Assembly (NCBI GenBank): GCA_037178975.1
Contig: JASJZH010000001.1
Location: 3,968,001-4,032,000, forward strand
Length of the DNA stretch: 64,000 nucleotides
Source: Oscheius tipulae
Taxonomy: Eukaryota; Nematoda; Chromadorea; Rhabditida; Rhabditidae
Reading direction: 5' to 3'
Positions within the stretch are counted from its first letter, which is position 1. Each line of letters begins with the position of its first letter. Below the pieces are notes generated by a model. It saw only the letters and a list, made by a program, of their open reading frames with translations. It was not told where the DNA came from and made no database searches. Of this stretch, positions 1 to 11,903 are shown piece after piece. The translations under genes and the position numbers were made by a program.

Positions 1-2413
1 GGACAGCCTGGTGGAGGATACTCAATTTGGTCTGGGCCTTTTCGGCGTGGTTCGGAGCGTGAGTTGCACACATCTTGCCAAGCTCCTTGAAGGCCGAGTT
101 GATATCTCGGACTCGTACTCTGAAATATTCACGGTACCAATTTTCTGTTGATAGTCTACAAAACATTCGATTTCGTTTACCATATGGAATTTCTAAGAGA
201 GACAGTAGAAATGGCCGGGTAACGAGAAACGAGTTTCTCAACAAGTACCAAAATACTGGGTAAGAGTCGTGCTTCTGTTTAGCTGACAGAAATAGTTTTG
301 AGAATAAGAGAATCGGGAGGTATCAGAACAATTAGAGAGTCTCTCTTTATGCCAAATACGTCAAGACAGAAAAGCTCCGACAGTCTTGAGCATCGAATAC
401 GCCTTCTTCGGATTATCCGAGACGAGCAGTCTTTGATATGTGATTGGAGATTGACTCGATATGAGGGAGAGATTTTAGGGAGAGTCAGAACTGCTTTAGA
501 CAGAGTCATGCCAATCACCAGCCCAATAATCCTCGTGTGAACAGGTACCCAAAGGTGACAAGTGGATGCTCTTGTCTTCCTTCTGTTAATCTCGCGTGAG
601 TGATCTCGCGAGTAGTCTGTTGACTCGGAATAATGGACGATAAACGGAGCACACGTCGTCCAAACACAAAGCTCCCCCTCCAAGATAAACCAACCTCTCT
701 CTAGCATTGTTGGCAGTCCGTCGATCGGTCTCCTTCTCGTCACACGATCGACCATCATCATCTGAATCACCTCGATTGCTGCGTGTCTTTCTCTTTGATG
801 AGGGTCTCATTGGCATGCTTAACGCGTCAAATTGTCTCTGGTTACAAACCATCGGAAAACCTCAGATTGGATCCGGAAGCGCTGGACTGGAGGCCATACT
901 CGAAGGCGGGAGAGATCTGACTGTTAGAGAGACAGGAAGCCTGGAAGCTGGTAACATCCGAGGTCGTGTCCGGTAGAGGGGCAGCAGTTAGCTGAAACAC
1001 GAGACATTGTGATGATCCGTCAAAAAAGGAGGTCGTCCGTCATTGGGAGCAGATGGTCAGCTGCCAGTCGTACCTGGGCCCAAGTTTTGTATTTGCCATT
1101 GCGTGGAGGTCGGAGGTACAGTCAAAGGCTGACCGCCGACCACTACATTATCCGAGAATAAACAGGGCGAACGGCCATTGTAAATCATAATCCGTCCGGA
1201 CCAAAGAAAGGAACTGTGGCCTTGGCTCTCGCTTGCATGCTTTGGCGCACAATGGCTCGTGACCGATAAGGACCGACGCTCATTACAGATTACTGTGGGT
1301 TTTCTTTTGTTCTGTCCCCAAACTAGCTTGGATCAAACTCTTTCAGGCTCACTAAACTGCTAAAAAGTGTTGTTTTACATAATAATAACAAAAAGAAGTG
1401 ACATCGGGGATCGAGTCCTGATCGTTTCAACTCCAGTCGATGCGCTAATCGCTAGACTACGGATGCAAATCGGTGACCAATACGAAACTGTTTCAAGATA
1501 GTTATGATCGATAGTAACCGAAATAAACTGACCGGTGTCGTAGTTGGATAAAAAGCAGAATGCGTCAGATCAGCCGCATCACCGGTCGGAAATGGGTACG
1601 GTAGGCCGAGTCCGGGATAGCTGGCAGCAGCTGCAGCTGATGCAGTACCCTTGTCATCCGTCGGGTTCTGAAGCAGAGGTTCGATATATCTATCGTACTC
1701 ACCATATAGGTCGGATAGCCAGCCCAATGAGGGTACATAGTTGAAGCCAGAGCATCAGCTGCGCTCGGAACCGAGGCGCCAGCAGCGGCCGTGTAAGTCG
1801 GCAGAGTCGGCTTTCCCAGTTCCAGCATGTCCGTAGTCGAGGGTGGAGTCGCGGATGAGGAGCCTGAAGCATTGTAGCCACTCGTAGGATACTCCGAAGC
1901 AGACGGAGTGGCCGTCGTAGTCGAACTGGAGCCATCGACTGCCTGTGGGGCTAGGAGATTGGGCGGGTAGCTGAGAGAGCCGTAGGAGTGGGCTGAAAGA
2001 CGAGACTGTTGTTTATACCAAATGGGTGCTTAGGTAGATGGTTTCCCCGTAATCTATGGGGGCTTAAGTGGGGTCAAAAGAAACAGAAGGGCTGTTCTTT
2101 TGAATTTCACTTCCTACAAATCAGTTTCAAAAGGTTAGAACCATTTCTCCTCTCGGAACTCATTTTTAGCTTTGCTCTACAAACTTGTAGAACTTTATAT
2201 GTTCCTCAACTTTGCAGAACACCAAAAATTTGGAAAATGCCTTCTTGGCCACGAACATAAGTATAAACAGTGATGTCTTTGAGCCCTATCAGTTGGTGTG
2301 TCGCACCCAAACCATGTTCAGAAGAAACCAAATAACCAACCCCAATAGGTGGCTCCGAGATCGGACAGTGAGGGATCGACGTAGGCTGCGTAGTCAGCAT
2401 ACGGAGTAGTCAT
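1..2413 (-). CDS. hlh-2: E-protein class I bHLH transcription factor (daughterless/HLH-2 family), 3' end cut by the window edge
   Basis: Class I bHLH proteins bind CANNTG E-boxes in the nucleus as homodimers or with tissue-specific class II bHLH partners. Exon 1 (2341-2413) starts with ATG and encodes a Tyr/Asp-rich stretch containing LSDLGATYW. Exon 2 (1703-1992) and exon 3 (about 1529-1667) encode Ser/Thr/Ala/Pro/Tyr-rich activation-type sequence. An exon ending at 695 carries a basic stretch with [10 protein letters not shown]. The exon at 1-135 continues [15 protein letters not shown], then [13 protein letters not shown], the helix 1-loop-helix 2 signature of E proteins. The RER|VRVRD junction keeps frame across a 560-nt intron. 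A trans-splice-like acceptor (gttttcag) lies just upstream of the ATG. The end of helix 2 and the C-terminus lie outside the window. The start of the 695-850 exon is uncertain. Family assignment is firm; the symbol follows the C. elegans orthologue. Confidence 0.93.
1400..1466 (-). repeat. tRNA-like sequence (SINE-like), copy 1, in an E-protein intron
   Basis: Read on the minus strand this has a D-arm-like GTAGTCTAGCGATTAGCGC block and a T-arm-like GGACTCGATCC block about 30 nt later, at the spacing of pol III boxes A and B. The stems do not pair well, so I do not call a functional tRNA. It resembles five other tRNA-like copies in this window. Confidence 0.5.
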
Positions 2414-4020
2414 CGGCTTGCCCTCTCGAAGCTGAAAACTTCATCTGTCAGGAGTCAGGACAGCTGTTCTCTTCGCGCAGAAAGAGGGTCATCCTGTGGA
2501 GACAAAGAGACTTTGCGGTCTCATTAGCATGTGCATTAATGGCGGTTTGAACGAACTGAGAAAGAGAGTGAGAGAGAAGGTCGTCGCGCAGAATGGCACG
2601 GTTCATAAAATGAGTCCAAGACGAGAGAGCGATAGAAGCGCGGAGGGTACAGATTCTTTCACTGATCGATTGAGCGACACAAAGGAGGAGGATGCGGCGA
2701 GACCCCGAGGGATATTCTCGACTGTACCAGCGGTCGAGGAGAACCATTTACTGAATCAGAAATCTTGTCTGAACACCTGCCAAGACCTGTCAGTGGCTAC
2801 AAATCCACTTGTTCGCCAGTTTCTGGCAAAAGTCAGCGGGCACCAGTCCATCGGCAAACTTCAAACCATGTCAAGAATCTGTCTATCTGCTCACTCAAAG
2901 TATACCATGTTCTGCCCAGTCTAAGAAAACTACAAGATTGAGAAGTCTGCTGATGGCTTGTCACACCGAGTCTATCAAAAATTGTTAACAAGTATAGCTC
3001 TATCAAAATACGTTCTGAAATTTCATAATGTCCTGAAACTAGGTCCGAGTCTGTCCTAACTCTTGTCAGTACATATCAGCCAGTTTTCAATAAAACTTTT
3101 GAGACAAACCGTGAGCCATTGGTTTTGGATGTTGCGGCCCGAAGCCGATAAATATGTGTCGGACCCCTGCGATCGAATAGGTCAATGCAAAACGAACCTC
3201 GATGGAGGGGAAGCTATTTTGATCGTAGGAGCAAGGTGCGCCCTCCTGCTTGATCATAGCCGAATACGGTGAGAGCTAGAACGCGCGGGGGTCACGCCTC
3301 CTCCCGTCTCCAAGGGTCAATCCGGGGGAGGCCAAAGCGATTAGCAGCAGGGAGCCTTCGTCCTTTTTGTCAACTGTTTCCTATTTCAAGTACAAATATT
3401 CTAGACACTGGTGATAAGACGGTCTTTCCTGTACCGACAAAGGCTTTAGAGGTGTGACTATGCCGTTGGGCACAATTATTGAAAGAGGACAGTAATTAGT
3501 GCTTAATTGGGCGGGAAATGGCTTGGAGTGGAGGAAGCAAAAAACAATGTTTCAAATTGGGTATAAGCGTGAGAGGAAAGTCATATTTCAAAAAGGTGGC
3601 ATGCGAATGGAACTGGTTCGACAGCTGGAAGGCCCCCCTCGTCCTTTCAAGGCCGAGGATACCTTCCCGCCAAACTGCAGGTCACTAGGTGAAGAAGACA
3701 ACCTAATCCAATTATGTGTGCATCTACCGTAATCTTCTCAAACATGTCAAGACGGATTACGGTCTGACGCAACGTGTCACAGCTTATTGGGAGATAGTAA
3801 AGGTGGGGTAGCCCTCAGAAAGTTTTTTTTCAAACGTTGAATATCAAGGCAAAATGTTTTCCCATGCGTAGGATTCGAGCTCGAGATATTTTGTTCCGTA
3901 GTCAGAGCTGCGCACGCGGGAAAAGCAGCGGCTCTGGTGCATACTTGACTTTAGATGCTGTAGCGAAAGACTGTCTCTACGGACTTTCCTTCAATTTCAG
4001 TGTATTCGAAAATTAGCTAA

Positions 4021-4090
4021 ACTTTTGTATCTCTCTTTAGAGCTCTAGTTACGGATCTAATGAGACTGGTTCGAATCCCGACCTTCAGTT
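4021..4090 (+). repeat. tRNA-like sequence, copy 2 (T-arm half clear)
   Basis: Contains ACTGGTTCGAATCCCGACC, a strong pol III box B / T-loop match, preceded by GAGCTCTAG. The D-arm half is degenerate. The only one of the six tRNA-like copies in the window that is not in an intron. Confidence 0.4.
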
Positions 4091-6230
4091 GTTACAGTGT
4101 TACAAGAGTACAGTTTTTGCGAGAGAGAGAGAGCATCTCGACCAGATGGTCTTGCGCAACCCGACAAGCAGAGAACTCTTTCCCAGTCGTAACCCCAAGA
4201 GCCATCAATTCCGGGTTTGTGGGCCGAAGGGAGCCGGGTTATAGGACGGCTCAACGATCGAAAACAGATGTGGAAGAGGGACATTGATTGACGGAGGGGG
4301 AGCCGACTCGAATTGATCATCTCTGTTTTCCAAGGAGCAATAGCACCACCTTTACGGCCTTTGTTACAATGTTGCGCAAGAGTCATAAAGAGATTCCAGA
4401 AAAGGATAGGATGTATCGAAGTGGCTGTACACATCATAATGAGGGGCAGATGCGGTCGACCGCTGGCAGCTGAACAAACCAGCCAGCCATAGATGGTTCG
4501 AACTGTCTCTCTCTATCTCTAACAGTGAGTGGGATTCAGTCATCAAGAAGAGAATGTACTTCCAACTACGGTATAAGAGGAATTGACAGGCAGAGAGCCG
4601 CCGCTAATAGTTTATTCAATTATCTGTTGGCGTAATGAGAAATCTCGGGGCAGGCACTCCGAAGTGGTAATCTAACAAAGATATTGGTGTAGCCGCAAAT
4701 TGGACACTGAGAAGGGGGTAGCTAATTGGATCGGAGACAACGTTTCACGCGCTGTTAGAAAGATTAGATAGTGAGGCAAGTAGTGGTAAAAGCTCAGCTG
4801 GAGACCAAGGTACGTCACATATTTGGATATTGGTCAAACATCCAGTTGCCGTCTCTACTGAGAGCATGATCACCAAAGTATTGTCTCAACCAATCTGACC
4901 AAAAACCTAACTATATTCCATGACAGCAAGTCATGCTGTACAATCTGTGAAAGATCCATATGCGATATTTTGAACTTTATCACTCTGATTTGATATTCTT
5001 TTGGGATTCGACACTAAAGTAGAAGCGTCATTTGAACAATATCATTGCATTGTTCGAGTCTTAACATAACAACGATATTCAAAAGAGTTCAAGATAAATT
5101 ATGGATTTCTCATGACATATAAGGTATCTTCGTGTCTCATTATCAGAGAGAGCTTCGGAATCTATTCACAACCCCATACCGGCGTATCTGAAGAGCAAAG
5201 CATTGATTTGTTCTTGGAGCAGCCGGTTCATTTGAGCTTTTTACAAACTGGTGCCCATCTTCCGATGTCTCTAGTTCTTCCGGACTCTTTGCAAGGAGAG
5301 CCGACATGCAGAAAAACCCCGTCGGAAGTTTACTGTAGAGGGAAGCAAAAAGTGGTGAGTGAAGAGAACGAACAGTTCATGTTGATGACAATTTTCCACC
5401 AGCTAGTAACAAATGACATTATCACGAGAGCGCTGATGAGGAAGTGCAGCTTCTGACTTCTGAAGTCAAAAGCCAAAGATTCGTCAGACTACAGTAATCC
5501 CGTCAGGTATCGGGAAGAGAAGACGTGTGTAATTGTTTGGTTAACAACGGAAGCCGGGAGCATTGTTATTCGGGCTAATTGGATTTGGGATACGGTAGGA
5601 ATGAGAGGAGAGAGCCGCCTCAGGGCAGTCGGCCGTAAAATGTGTGAGGCGGACGCACACATTCACTCTCTTCGAACATCGATTCTGCCCCACAGATCCC
5701 GCCTACTTTTTCGGTATCTGAGAGAGACAAAATCAGAATTTTCATTAGACGACAGGTGGAAACGGAGTGACGGTGGTGGATATATATTCGAAAACAAAGA
5801 GGAACTTTGGGATCAAAGCGTTTGCTTGGGTACTTTCACCAAATGTTGACTGAATAGAGCAATTTGTGGTCTGTCAAAAGTTGACAGGTAGTCGGAAAGA
5901 AAAAAGAAAAGTAAAGAGTGTTGAATACTACTTTTGGCAGGGTACTGGTACTGTACAAAATGATTTTCGTTATTAAAACTGACCAGTGCATAGAAAACGT
6001 TTGATAGTCCAACAACTCTGAAGTATAGGCGTCGATATGCAGCAAAATACTCGGACTTTCTCATTCCTGTCAAACTACCTGGCAGAACAAGGAGTTGGTT
6101 TTTTGTATGGTACTGTCTCTCGACAACCTGTCAACTGAACTGTCTCTCACTCTGTCGCTCACTCCAGTTTCCCAGACCCCAAGGGTACACATCTGTTCTG
6201 CTATTTCAGGCCTGACAGACGTTGAAAATA

Positions 6231-6390
6231 CAGCTGTGCAGCTGGTCTCCCGAGAGAGAGGATATCCCCTATTTTCCCACGACTGACAGCCGTTCCCAGA
6301 TGTGCAGGTGGCTAAACGGTCCCCCTACTCCAGGGCAGGTGATAACACTGACGTCAGAACTGTCACCTGCAACACAGCTGAAGACAGCTG
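6231..6390. promoter_or_regulatory. E-box cluster (7 CASSTG sites in 160 bp)
   Basis: Exact hexamers: CAGCTG at 6231, 6239, 6375 and 6385; CAGGTG at 6305 and 6336; CACCTG at 6364. CAGCTG and CASCTG are the classic sites of E-protein homo- and heterodimers. The cluster lies 3.8 kb upstream of the start codon of the E-protein gene, so an autoregulatory enhancer is a reasonable inference. No experiment or conservation data support it here. Confidence 0.4.
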
Positions 6391-7666
6391 TACACTTGGT
6401 CAGTCGTTCCATCCCCGTCTACGTACCTGTTCCGACTGGGACAGAAAGTCCTTGTATATCTTCCAGGCTTCGGCAGCTACAGAGGGAGGATTCATCCTTG
6501 GGGAGTGAGTATGGAGAAGAAACGCAAATGAATGAGACTACCACGCCCCTTCGATATCGTACCCCCTCTCGAGATGGTTTCATAACCGAGTTACGGGCAG
6601 AAACTCAATCATGCGACTGGAATGGTTCAAAAGAAGGCTATGAGAGGGTGAGAGGGGCCGAGGGACATTCTCAGAGCATTTTCCAGAAGTACGGGTGCAG
6701 TGATCAGAGAACTTTCTCATGCCTCTTTTTCGTTTTTTTCCCATTTTAGAAGCTGGTTAACCTTCTCTTAAGTTCCTTGCAGTCACTAAATTAGACTGAC
6801 TGACATGACAGTTCGGCACCTGGCACGGGCTGTAAAAAGGCGCAAAGGCGCGGCCGGATTTGAACTTGAGTAAACAGATCCAATCTTTACAAACGGGTAC
6901 AAAGAGTTTGAGTGACATTCTGCACCAAAGAAGCTCGGATTGAAAAATGTTTTGAGCCAGGAAGTAATACATAAACTAAAAGATCATTGGCTCGGAAGGG
7001 CGAATAACCTTGGTCGCTTTTTCAAGAAACCTTGTTGCGGTTTGTGTAGTAAAAAGAAAATGTTAGGAAGCTACCACCACTCTTGTTCTTATTTGAATCT
7101 CTGTTTTTACATCATGTCAACCAATCATCTTCACATCCCTCCAGACTATCCACTTCGTCTTCAATATCGCTCAAACTATCCCTTTTTGTCCTTTCTTTAT
7201 CTTCACCGTAAGCGTGGTCAAAATTTCTTTAAGTTTGTAGTTCTAGACAAATTAAAAGCCAGAGGTCCCCGGAGGAAAAGAAAAAATTCCTGCGGGACCT
7301 GGTTGTTACATAAACGGGGCAAAGCCTTAACCTAAACTTGACTGAGTATCCAATGCTTCCATGGTATCAGGTCTCGTGAGGAACATAAACTTTCTACAAT
7401 AGTACCTCAAGGAACAGTCAAAGTTACCTTCTGGGCGGCTCTTATAGCATTAGCGTAGAGCTGACAGAGTATGTAGTGCTCCATAGTATGGTTCTAGAGA
7501 GTGTCGGTACCAGCTGTTGGGGAATGGAGATAGACAATAACAGCTGGGCACGTGCGCGACTTATTCTCCAAAATTTCTGGATATGATTTCGAAATATGGT
7601 CCCAAAGATAAAGATAACCGTTCATCTTATATGTATCTCGGCCTAACTAGGTACTTTTAAAAAAGA

Positions 7667-8208
7667 TTATGTACTTATCCCTACGTCATGTCTGAGTGAA
7701 GCAATACCACCTGTTCTTCTTTTTGTCCCTATTGCGGCCTTTTTGGACAGAGTCGGGGAAATGAAAAAAAGAGAGATTGGGCATCTGGAACCCAACATGA
7801 TACGGGTAGAGAGAAAAAGGAAAGGACCTGTTCCGGCGTTCGACGGTCGCGTGCCGCCAGATTTTATCAACCGGCTTGGAACTGGCCCGGGAAGAGAAAA
7901 AGCCTGATCTGAAAGTGAGTGAAGATTCAAAATGGAAATAGGTCACGACAGGGAGGAGAAAACCAACATGGCGGAAGACTTGAAAGGAGAGAGGAAGAGT
8001 CACATTCGACTGAATGGAATGAGGACGAAAGTGTGAGGAGAACCAACCCGTTTTTGAGGATCACCTTCTGTACGTACTCATAGTCCACTTTAAAAATATC
8101 TTGGAGAACCTTACTGCCCGTCGAGAAGATGTTCTTCTGATGATTTACTAGAGTATCGGTATAGTTTTTGCAGACACGAGCTGGAAATGAGGTTGCAATC
8201 GGGAGCAT
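7667..8208 (-). CDS. hypothetical protein (weak), possible two-exon gene
   Basis: Not recognised. A possible first exon (8044-8208) starts with ATG and encodes a 55-residue, helix-prone stretch containing KVLQDIFKVDYEYVQKVILK, ending at a gttctc donor. A phase-compatible continuation after a tttccattcag acceptor runs to a stop near 7690. Its composition is rich in Phe, Ser and Arg and less protein-like. The gene would be divergent from the epoxide hydrolase, about 295 bp away. Random open frame remains possible. Confidence 0.22.
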
Positions 8209-8503
8209 TAGGTTGTCTTCTTTTCGATCATCCTACGGTTCTTGTTAACTTAATCTCCTCCTTCAACGCATTCTATCCATATCCCAGTTCTCTGCCACTT
8301 TTATTCGCTAACCACTAACCACAAACAACGAATGTAACTTTGCAACAGACCCACTGCTACTTTTTAAACTATATCGACCAGCAAAAACATTGGTTCTCAG
8401 ACGATCGGAACTCTTTGTACCCACTCCTCTAAAATCGATATTGATTTCGCGGGCTAGTGATAAGGTCGCGGGTACAAACACTTGTTTACTAGCCGCCTGC
8501 AAA

Positions 8504-9985
8504 ATGGGTCTTCTCAGCCACCTCTTCAAATACTGTTTGACCAAGTCTCTGCAAGTTGTGTGGACGAGCTACACAGCTGCCCTTCTGCTGCTCGGTCGTA
8601 TCAAGTACGGCAGTTCTTTCTTCGCCCAAATTGAGCACAAGAAGCCCGATTGTCTGGAAGGATGGAATGAGGGCTACCTTCAATTGGATGTGAGTTCCAT
8701 TCTACAAAATCGGATTCAAAGATCTATCCTGTCCAGAAAGTTTTCGATAATCTGTCTAAGGATAAAACTGGCAGTCTTGGCGACCAAAAAATTTCAGAAA
8801 GTAAAACTGCACTACGTTCAAACCGGCTCTAACGATGCTCCCCTCCTGCTCTTTCTTCACGGTTACCCCGAATTCTGGTACTCTTGGCGCTATCAATTGA
8901 AGTACTTTGAAAGGAATTATAGGTAGGAAAAATTTGTCCCTATTAATCGTTAATATTAGATGTGTTGCCATTGACATGAGAGGATACAACCTGAGTGATA
9001 AACCCAAAAACATCTCTGACTACAACTTAGATCTTCTGGCCAATGATGTTCGTCAGGTAGTCGAGAAGCTCGGCTATAAGAAGGCCTACTTGGTCAGTCA
9101 CGACTGGGGATCCATTGTGGCTTGGAGAGTGAGTTCAATGTAATACCCTGACTCGCGTTCAGACAGCCTTAATGTTCCCGGATCACATAGAAAAGCTGGT
9201 CATCTGTCAGGTTCCTCATCCTTCGGCCTTCCGATCTGCCGGACTGGCTCAGCTCTGGAAGAGCTGGTAGACTTTATATGCTTTTCTGGTCCAATCATCT
9301 TTAGGTACATGTTTATGTTCCAATCTCCGTGGATTCCTGAGTTGGCAGTTAAGGCTGGGGACTATCTGATGCTCAAACAGATGTTCTGGAGCCAGAAAGC
9401 CGGTCTCAGAAATCGGGAGAACTTTACGGAGGAGGATCTCAAGGCCTGGAAGTACGTTTTCAGTCAGCCAGGTTAGTAGTTTGTAACTTGCAACAGCATT
9501 TTGGGCAGCAAAGACGCACGTTAAAGGTTGGTCATGTTCTGCAAAGTTGAAATGCTGTTCAAGAACTACAGCCAGCCAAATAATTACCCAATTTCTTTCC
9601 AGATACCCTGACCTGTGCCATCAATTATTACCGAGCCCTATTCTCTGCCAAGGCGATTACAGGACAGCAAGCTATTGTCAAGGTAAAAGTCCCTTTTTAC
9701 TGTTCAGATCCATGTTCAGCCATCAACATTGATTATTTTCGGGACAGGAGACAAGTTTGTCGAGGTGAAGGGAGCTGAAAACAGCATTCAGTACTGTCGG
9801 GACGGTAGACTCCGTCGAATTGAGGGAGCTTCTCATTGGATCATGCAGGACGAACCGGAGCTGGTGAGTGTGCTGAAAGTATTGAACAATGTCTGATTTA
9901 GGTGAACCAGTACATAGAAGAGTTCCTGACCGATAATGAGCCTTTTGACAACAAACAATCCAGTACGACTGGTTCCAAGCTTTAG
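8504..9985 (+). CDS. epoxide hydrolase (alpha/beta-hydrolase fold, membrane-anchored)
   Basis: Hydrolyses epoxides, including fatty-acid epoxides, to diols; probably ER-membrane anchored. Eight exons join in phase: 8504-8689, 8798-8922, 8960-9128, 9163-9266, 9305-9471, 9603-9682, 9721-9863, 9902-9985. The N-terminus has a hydrophobic anchor ([10 protein letters not shown]). Exon 2 carries the [10 protein letters not shown] oxyanion/aromatic motif. Exon 3 has the nucleophile Asp in [10 protein letters not shown]. Exon 7 has the charge-relay Asp in FGTGDKF and the catalytic His in [12 protein letters not shown]. This matches the nematode CEEH/EPHX4-type enzymes in order and length (about 355 aa). 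Start chosen as the first ATG before the anchor. An AATAAA lies 1 nt past the stop codon. Nothing appears broken. Confidence 0.95.
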
Positions 9986-10004
9986 GAATAAACATAGACA
10001 TGAC

Positions 10005-10330
10005 AGACAAATAACGGGACAAAGGATAAAACGACCAGCTGCCGTGACTATGCGAACTATGAGATAAATGGACTAGAGTTCAAATCAACGTGAAACGATG
10101 GACAAAGACAACAACTGAATCTGTATTGGGAATGGGTGTTTTGGTGAAAGACAAGGTACAGGGACAGAAAGAGTGACGGGATAAGCGACAGAGAGACAGA
10201 GAAGCAGGGAGACTTAGGGACAGAAAGACAACAGATAGATCTTGTCGTTGGAGAAGCGGCAGAGAATTAGCATGACAAGGGACGGGTTACAAGCGAAGGG
10301 ACAAAAACGAAGGACACAGAGAAACTGCCA
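10005..10330 (+). repeat. purine-rich GACAGA/GGGACA low-complexity tract
   Basis: Irregular repetition of GACAGA, GGGACAGAAAGA and GAGAGACAGAG on the plus strand, between the epoxide hydrolase 3' end and the convergent KCTD gene. No coding potential seen. Confidence 0.6.
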
Positions 10331-10382
10331 AAACTCCACTCGTTTACAGTATAAAACCTCTTTAAATAACACCATCATTTTA

Positions 10383-11095
10383 TTAGTTGGAGTTGACGGA
10401 GCTCTTCTTCGACAGACGCGACCATTGTCCAACAGAGCGAGTCGATCGAGTATCGTCATCGATCTCAGTCGGATCCTTGATAGTTTCTGTTTCCGGGCCT
10501 ACAAATCAACTGTCTCATAAAGAGAGCGGAATGTGAAAAAAAAGTAAGCCTGAATATTCTACGTGGATCCCATAGCGAATCATATTGAAGGACTGTGATC
10601 TAAAAACTTACAACCTTGAAGCTGACTGAGATAACGGAGGTTGTTCAGCATGATCCGAAACTTCTCGGGGTCTTCGTCGATGAAGAACTGAAACAGCTAT
10701 ATTTAGACAAAAGGTATGACCTAACCATTCCATCCTCGTCCTTCTGCGGATGTCTAAAGTCCAAATCAGCCTCCAGAAGACGGGCAAAGGTTGTGAACAT
10801 CGGCCCGTTGCGATCGGCAAGAAGGGTTCGAAGCCTTGTTTCGAAGCGCTGACCACCCACATTGAGCTTTAGAATGGAGTCCGGTGCATACTGGGGAGTT
10901 GCCAGCGACGTTTTCGAGTTGGAACGACGAACTAAAGAGCAAGGGATAAGACAAAAAGAAAAGAAAACGGACTGGAAAACAGCTTAGAGCTCATTGTTTT
11001 TACAGCAGCGGTGAATAAAGACGCAGGCGTCTCCCACGAAGATATTGCCGGGCCAGAATATGGAATCGATACAGTCTCGTGGCGGCAGCCGACAT
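10383..11095 (-). CDS. BTB/POZ (potassium-channel T1-type) domain protein, KCTD-like
   Basis: KCTD proteins are small T1/BTB-domain oligomers, often Cullin-3 adaptors. The main exon (about 10726-10931) encodes ILKLNVGGQRFETRLRTLL, the T1 strand/helix start, then FDFRH-type loop sequence with HPQKDEDG. The next exon gives FFIDEDPEKFRIMLNNLRYL, the conserved T1 helix block. The last exon is acidic/Ser-rich (DPTEIDDDTRS) and ends at TAA 10383-10385, which overlaps an AATAAA on the minus strand. A first exon from ATG 11095 (MSAAATRLYRF) is likely, but its donor is ambiguous: the obvious one is out of phase, whereas a gtgggag donor 19 codons in restores frame. About 150-170 aa in total. Downstream of and co-oriented with the NADAR gene, about 277 bp apart. 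Confidence 0.8.
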
Positions 11096-11372
11096 CTTAT
11101 TAGAAAAAAAAGAAAAGTGTCGCCGTGGTCGGAGACTATGTAGATTGTTGTCATGATAGAACACTGAGAGTGCCGAAAAGCAAAATAGTTTGTTTCTTAC
11201 GGGCTCATTGAATCCGTTGGAAGACTAGTCAAGTTTTATCTTTCTTTTCCATGATATTTGAAAGTTGGAAAAAAAACAAGTTGATAGAACAGCTGGAAAG
11301 ATAAAGCAGTAAAATAAGTTTATTGTAGCTTACATGTTTTACATACAAATACTGCAAAAAGGGAATATTTGA

Positions 11373-11903
11373 TCAATGTTCCTCTTTTGAAATGGTCTCT
11401 CGAACCCTCATGAGCACTTCTCCCAGTATGTTCTTGCCCTTCCACTGGCTCGGATCCACCGCTTTTGGATCAGTCGCTCTGTAGCCGACGCCCCAGAAGA
11501 GATCGCGCGGACTGGCCTCGACCAGAACCATGCTGCCTGTCTTCTTCAGAGCATCTCCAAGATGCTTAAATTGCGTGAACTTGGCCAAATTTGCCTGGTA
11601 CATTTTTTCAGCCGAGACCCCACGCCATTTCTTGTCATCGTAGCCTTTAATAGCTTTCGAAAAGCGCTTGGCCTGTGGAGCTGTCTTGGTCTTGAGAATC
11701 TTCCCGGCAGTCTTCTTATCACCAAAATGCATGGCTTTCATATAAAAGTAGAGCTGTTCCGAGGAATGGAATGAAATGCCGTCGAATTGGAGTCTGTCCA
11801 GAGGAAAATGGTTCGATAACACATATTTTTTTCCATAGAATGGGAGATATTTTTTCCTGTCTCGACCAGTCTTAGGCACGGGGAGAAGCAGTTTTTCAGT
11901 CAT
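11373..11903 (-). CDS. NADAR-domain (YbiA/DUF1768) protein
   Basis: NADAR proteins are N-glycosidases linked to riboflavin-pathway intermediates and to ADP-ribosylated guanine bases. One exon encodes 176 aa, the usual length. Seen in order: FYGKKYVLSNHFPL (family N-terminal FxG...SNF-type motif), the F..SEQLYFYMKAMHFGD block, a Lys-rich core, and the C-terminal SPRDLFWGVGYRATDP...GKNILGEVLMRVRE motif typical of the family. The start is placed at ATG 11903 because ttgttacag, a trans-splice-like acceptor, lies 3 nt upstream. The open frame continues further upstream but with no domain content. AATAAA follows the stop by about 60 nt. Catalytic motifs look intact. Confidence 0.95.
   Translation of the reverse strand: MTEKLLLPVPKTGRDRKKYLPFYGKKYVLSNHFPLDRLQFDGISFHSSEQLYFYMKAMHFGDKKTAGKILKTKTAPQAKRFSKAIKGYDDKKWRGVSAEKMYQANLAKFTQFKHLGDALKKTGSMVLVEASPRDLFWGVGYRATDPKAVDPSQWKGKNILGEVLMRVRETISKEEH

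Larger units (their letters stand above)
2414..8043. other. gene-poor 5.6-kb region upstream of the E-protein gene
   Basis: No convincing exon chain was found. Open frames of 60-175 codons occur, but mostly lack an ATG start, splice context or protein-like composition. The stretch has many GAGA/GACAG-type runs and scattered CAGCTG/CAGGTG E-boxes (for example at 2461, 3622, 4467, 4795, 7511 and 7541, plus a dense cluster at 6231-6390). It also holds a tRNA-like fragment near 4.05 kb. Its position 5' of the minus-strand bHLH gene makes it the likely location of that gene's regulatory DNA. Confidence 0.5.

Noticed and set aside
2496-2924. 142-codon plus-strand open frame
   Set aside because: Starts at GTG, no ATG in a sensible context, low-complexity charged composition and no domain; lies in the 5' flank of the E-protein gene.
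5112-5456. 114-codon plus-strand open frame with ATG
   Set aside because: No recognisable domain, no neighbouring exons or splice support, and expected by chance in 5.6 kb of gene-poor DNA.
6222-6749. 175-codon plus-strand open frame
   Set aside because: Non-ATG start, composition not protein-like, and it overlaps the E-box cluster, whose repeated CAGCTG sites explain part of the openness.
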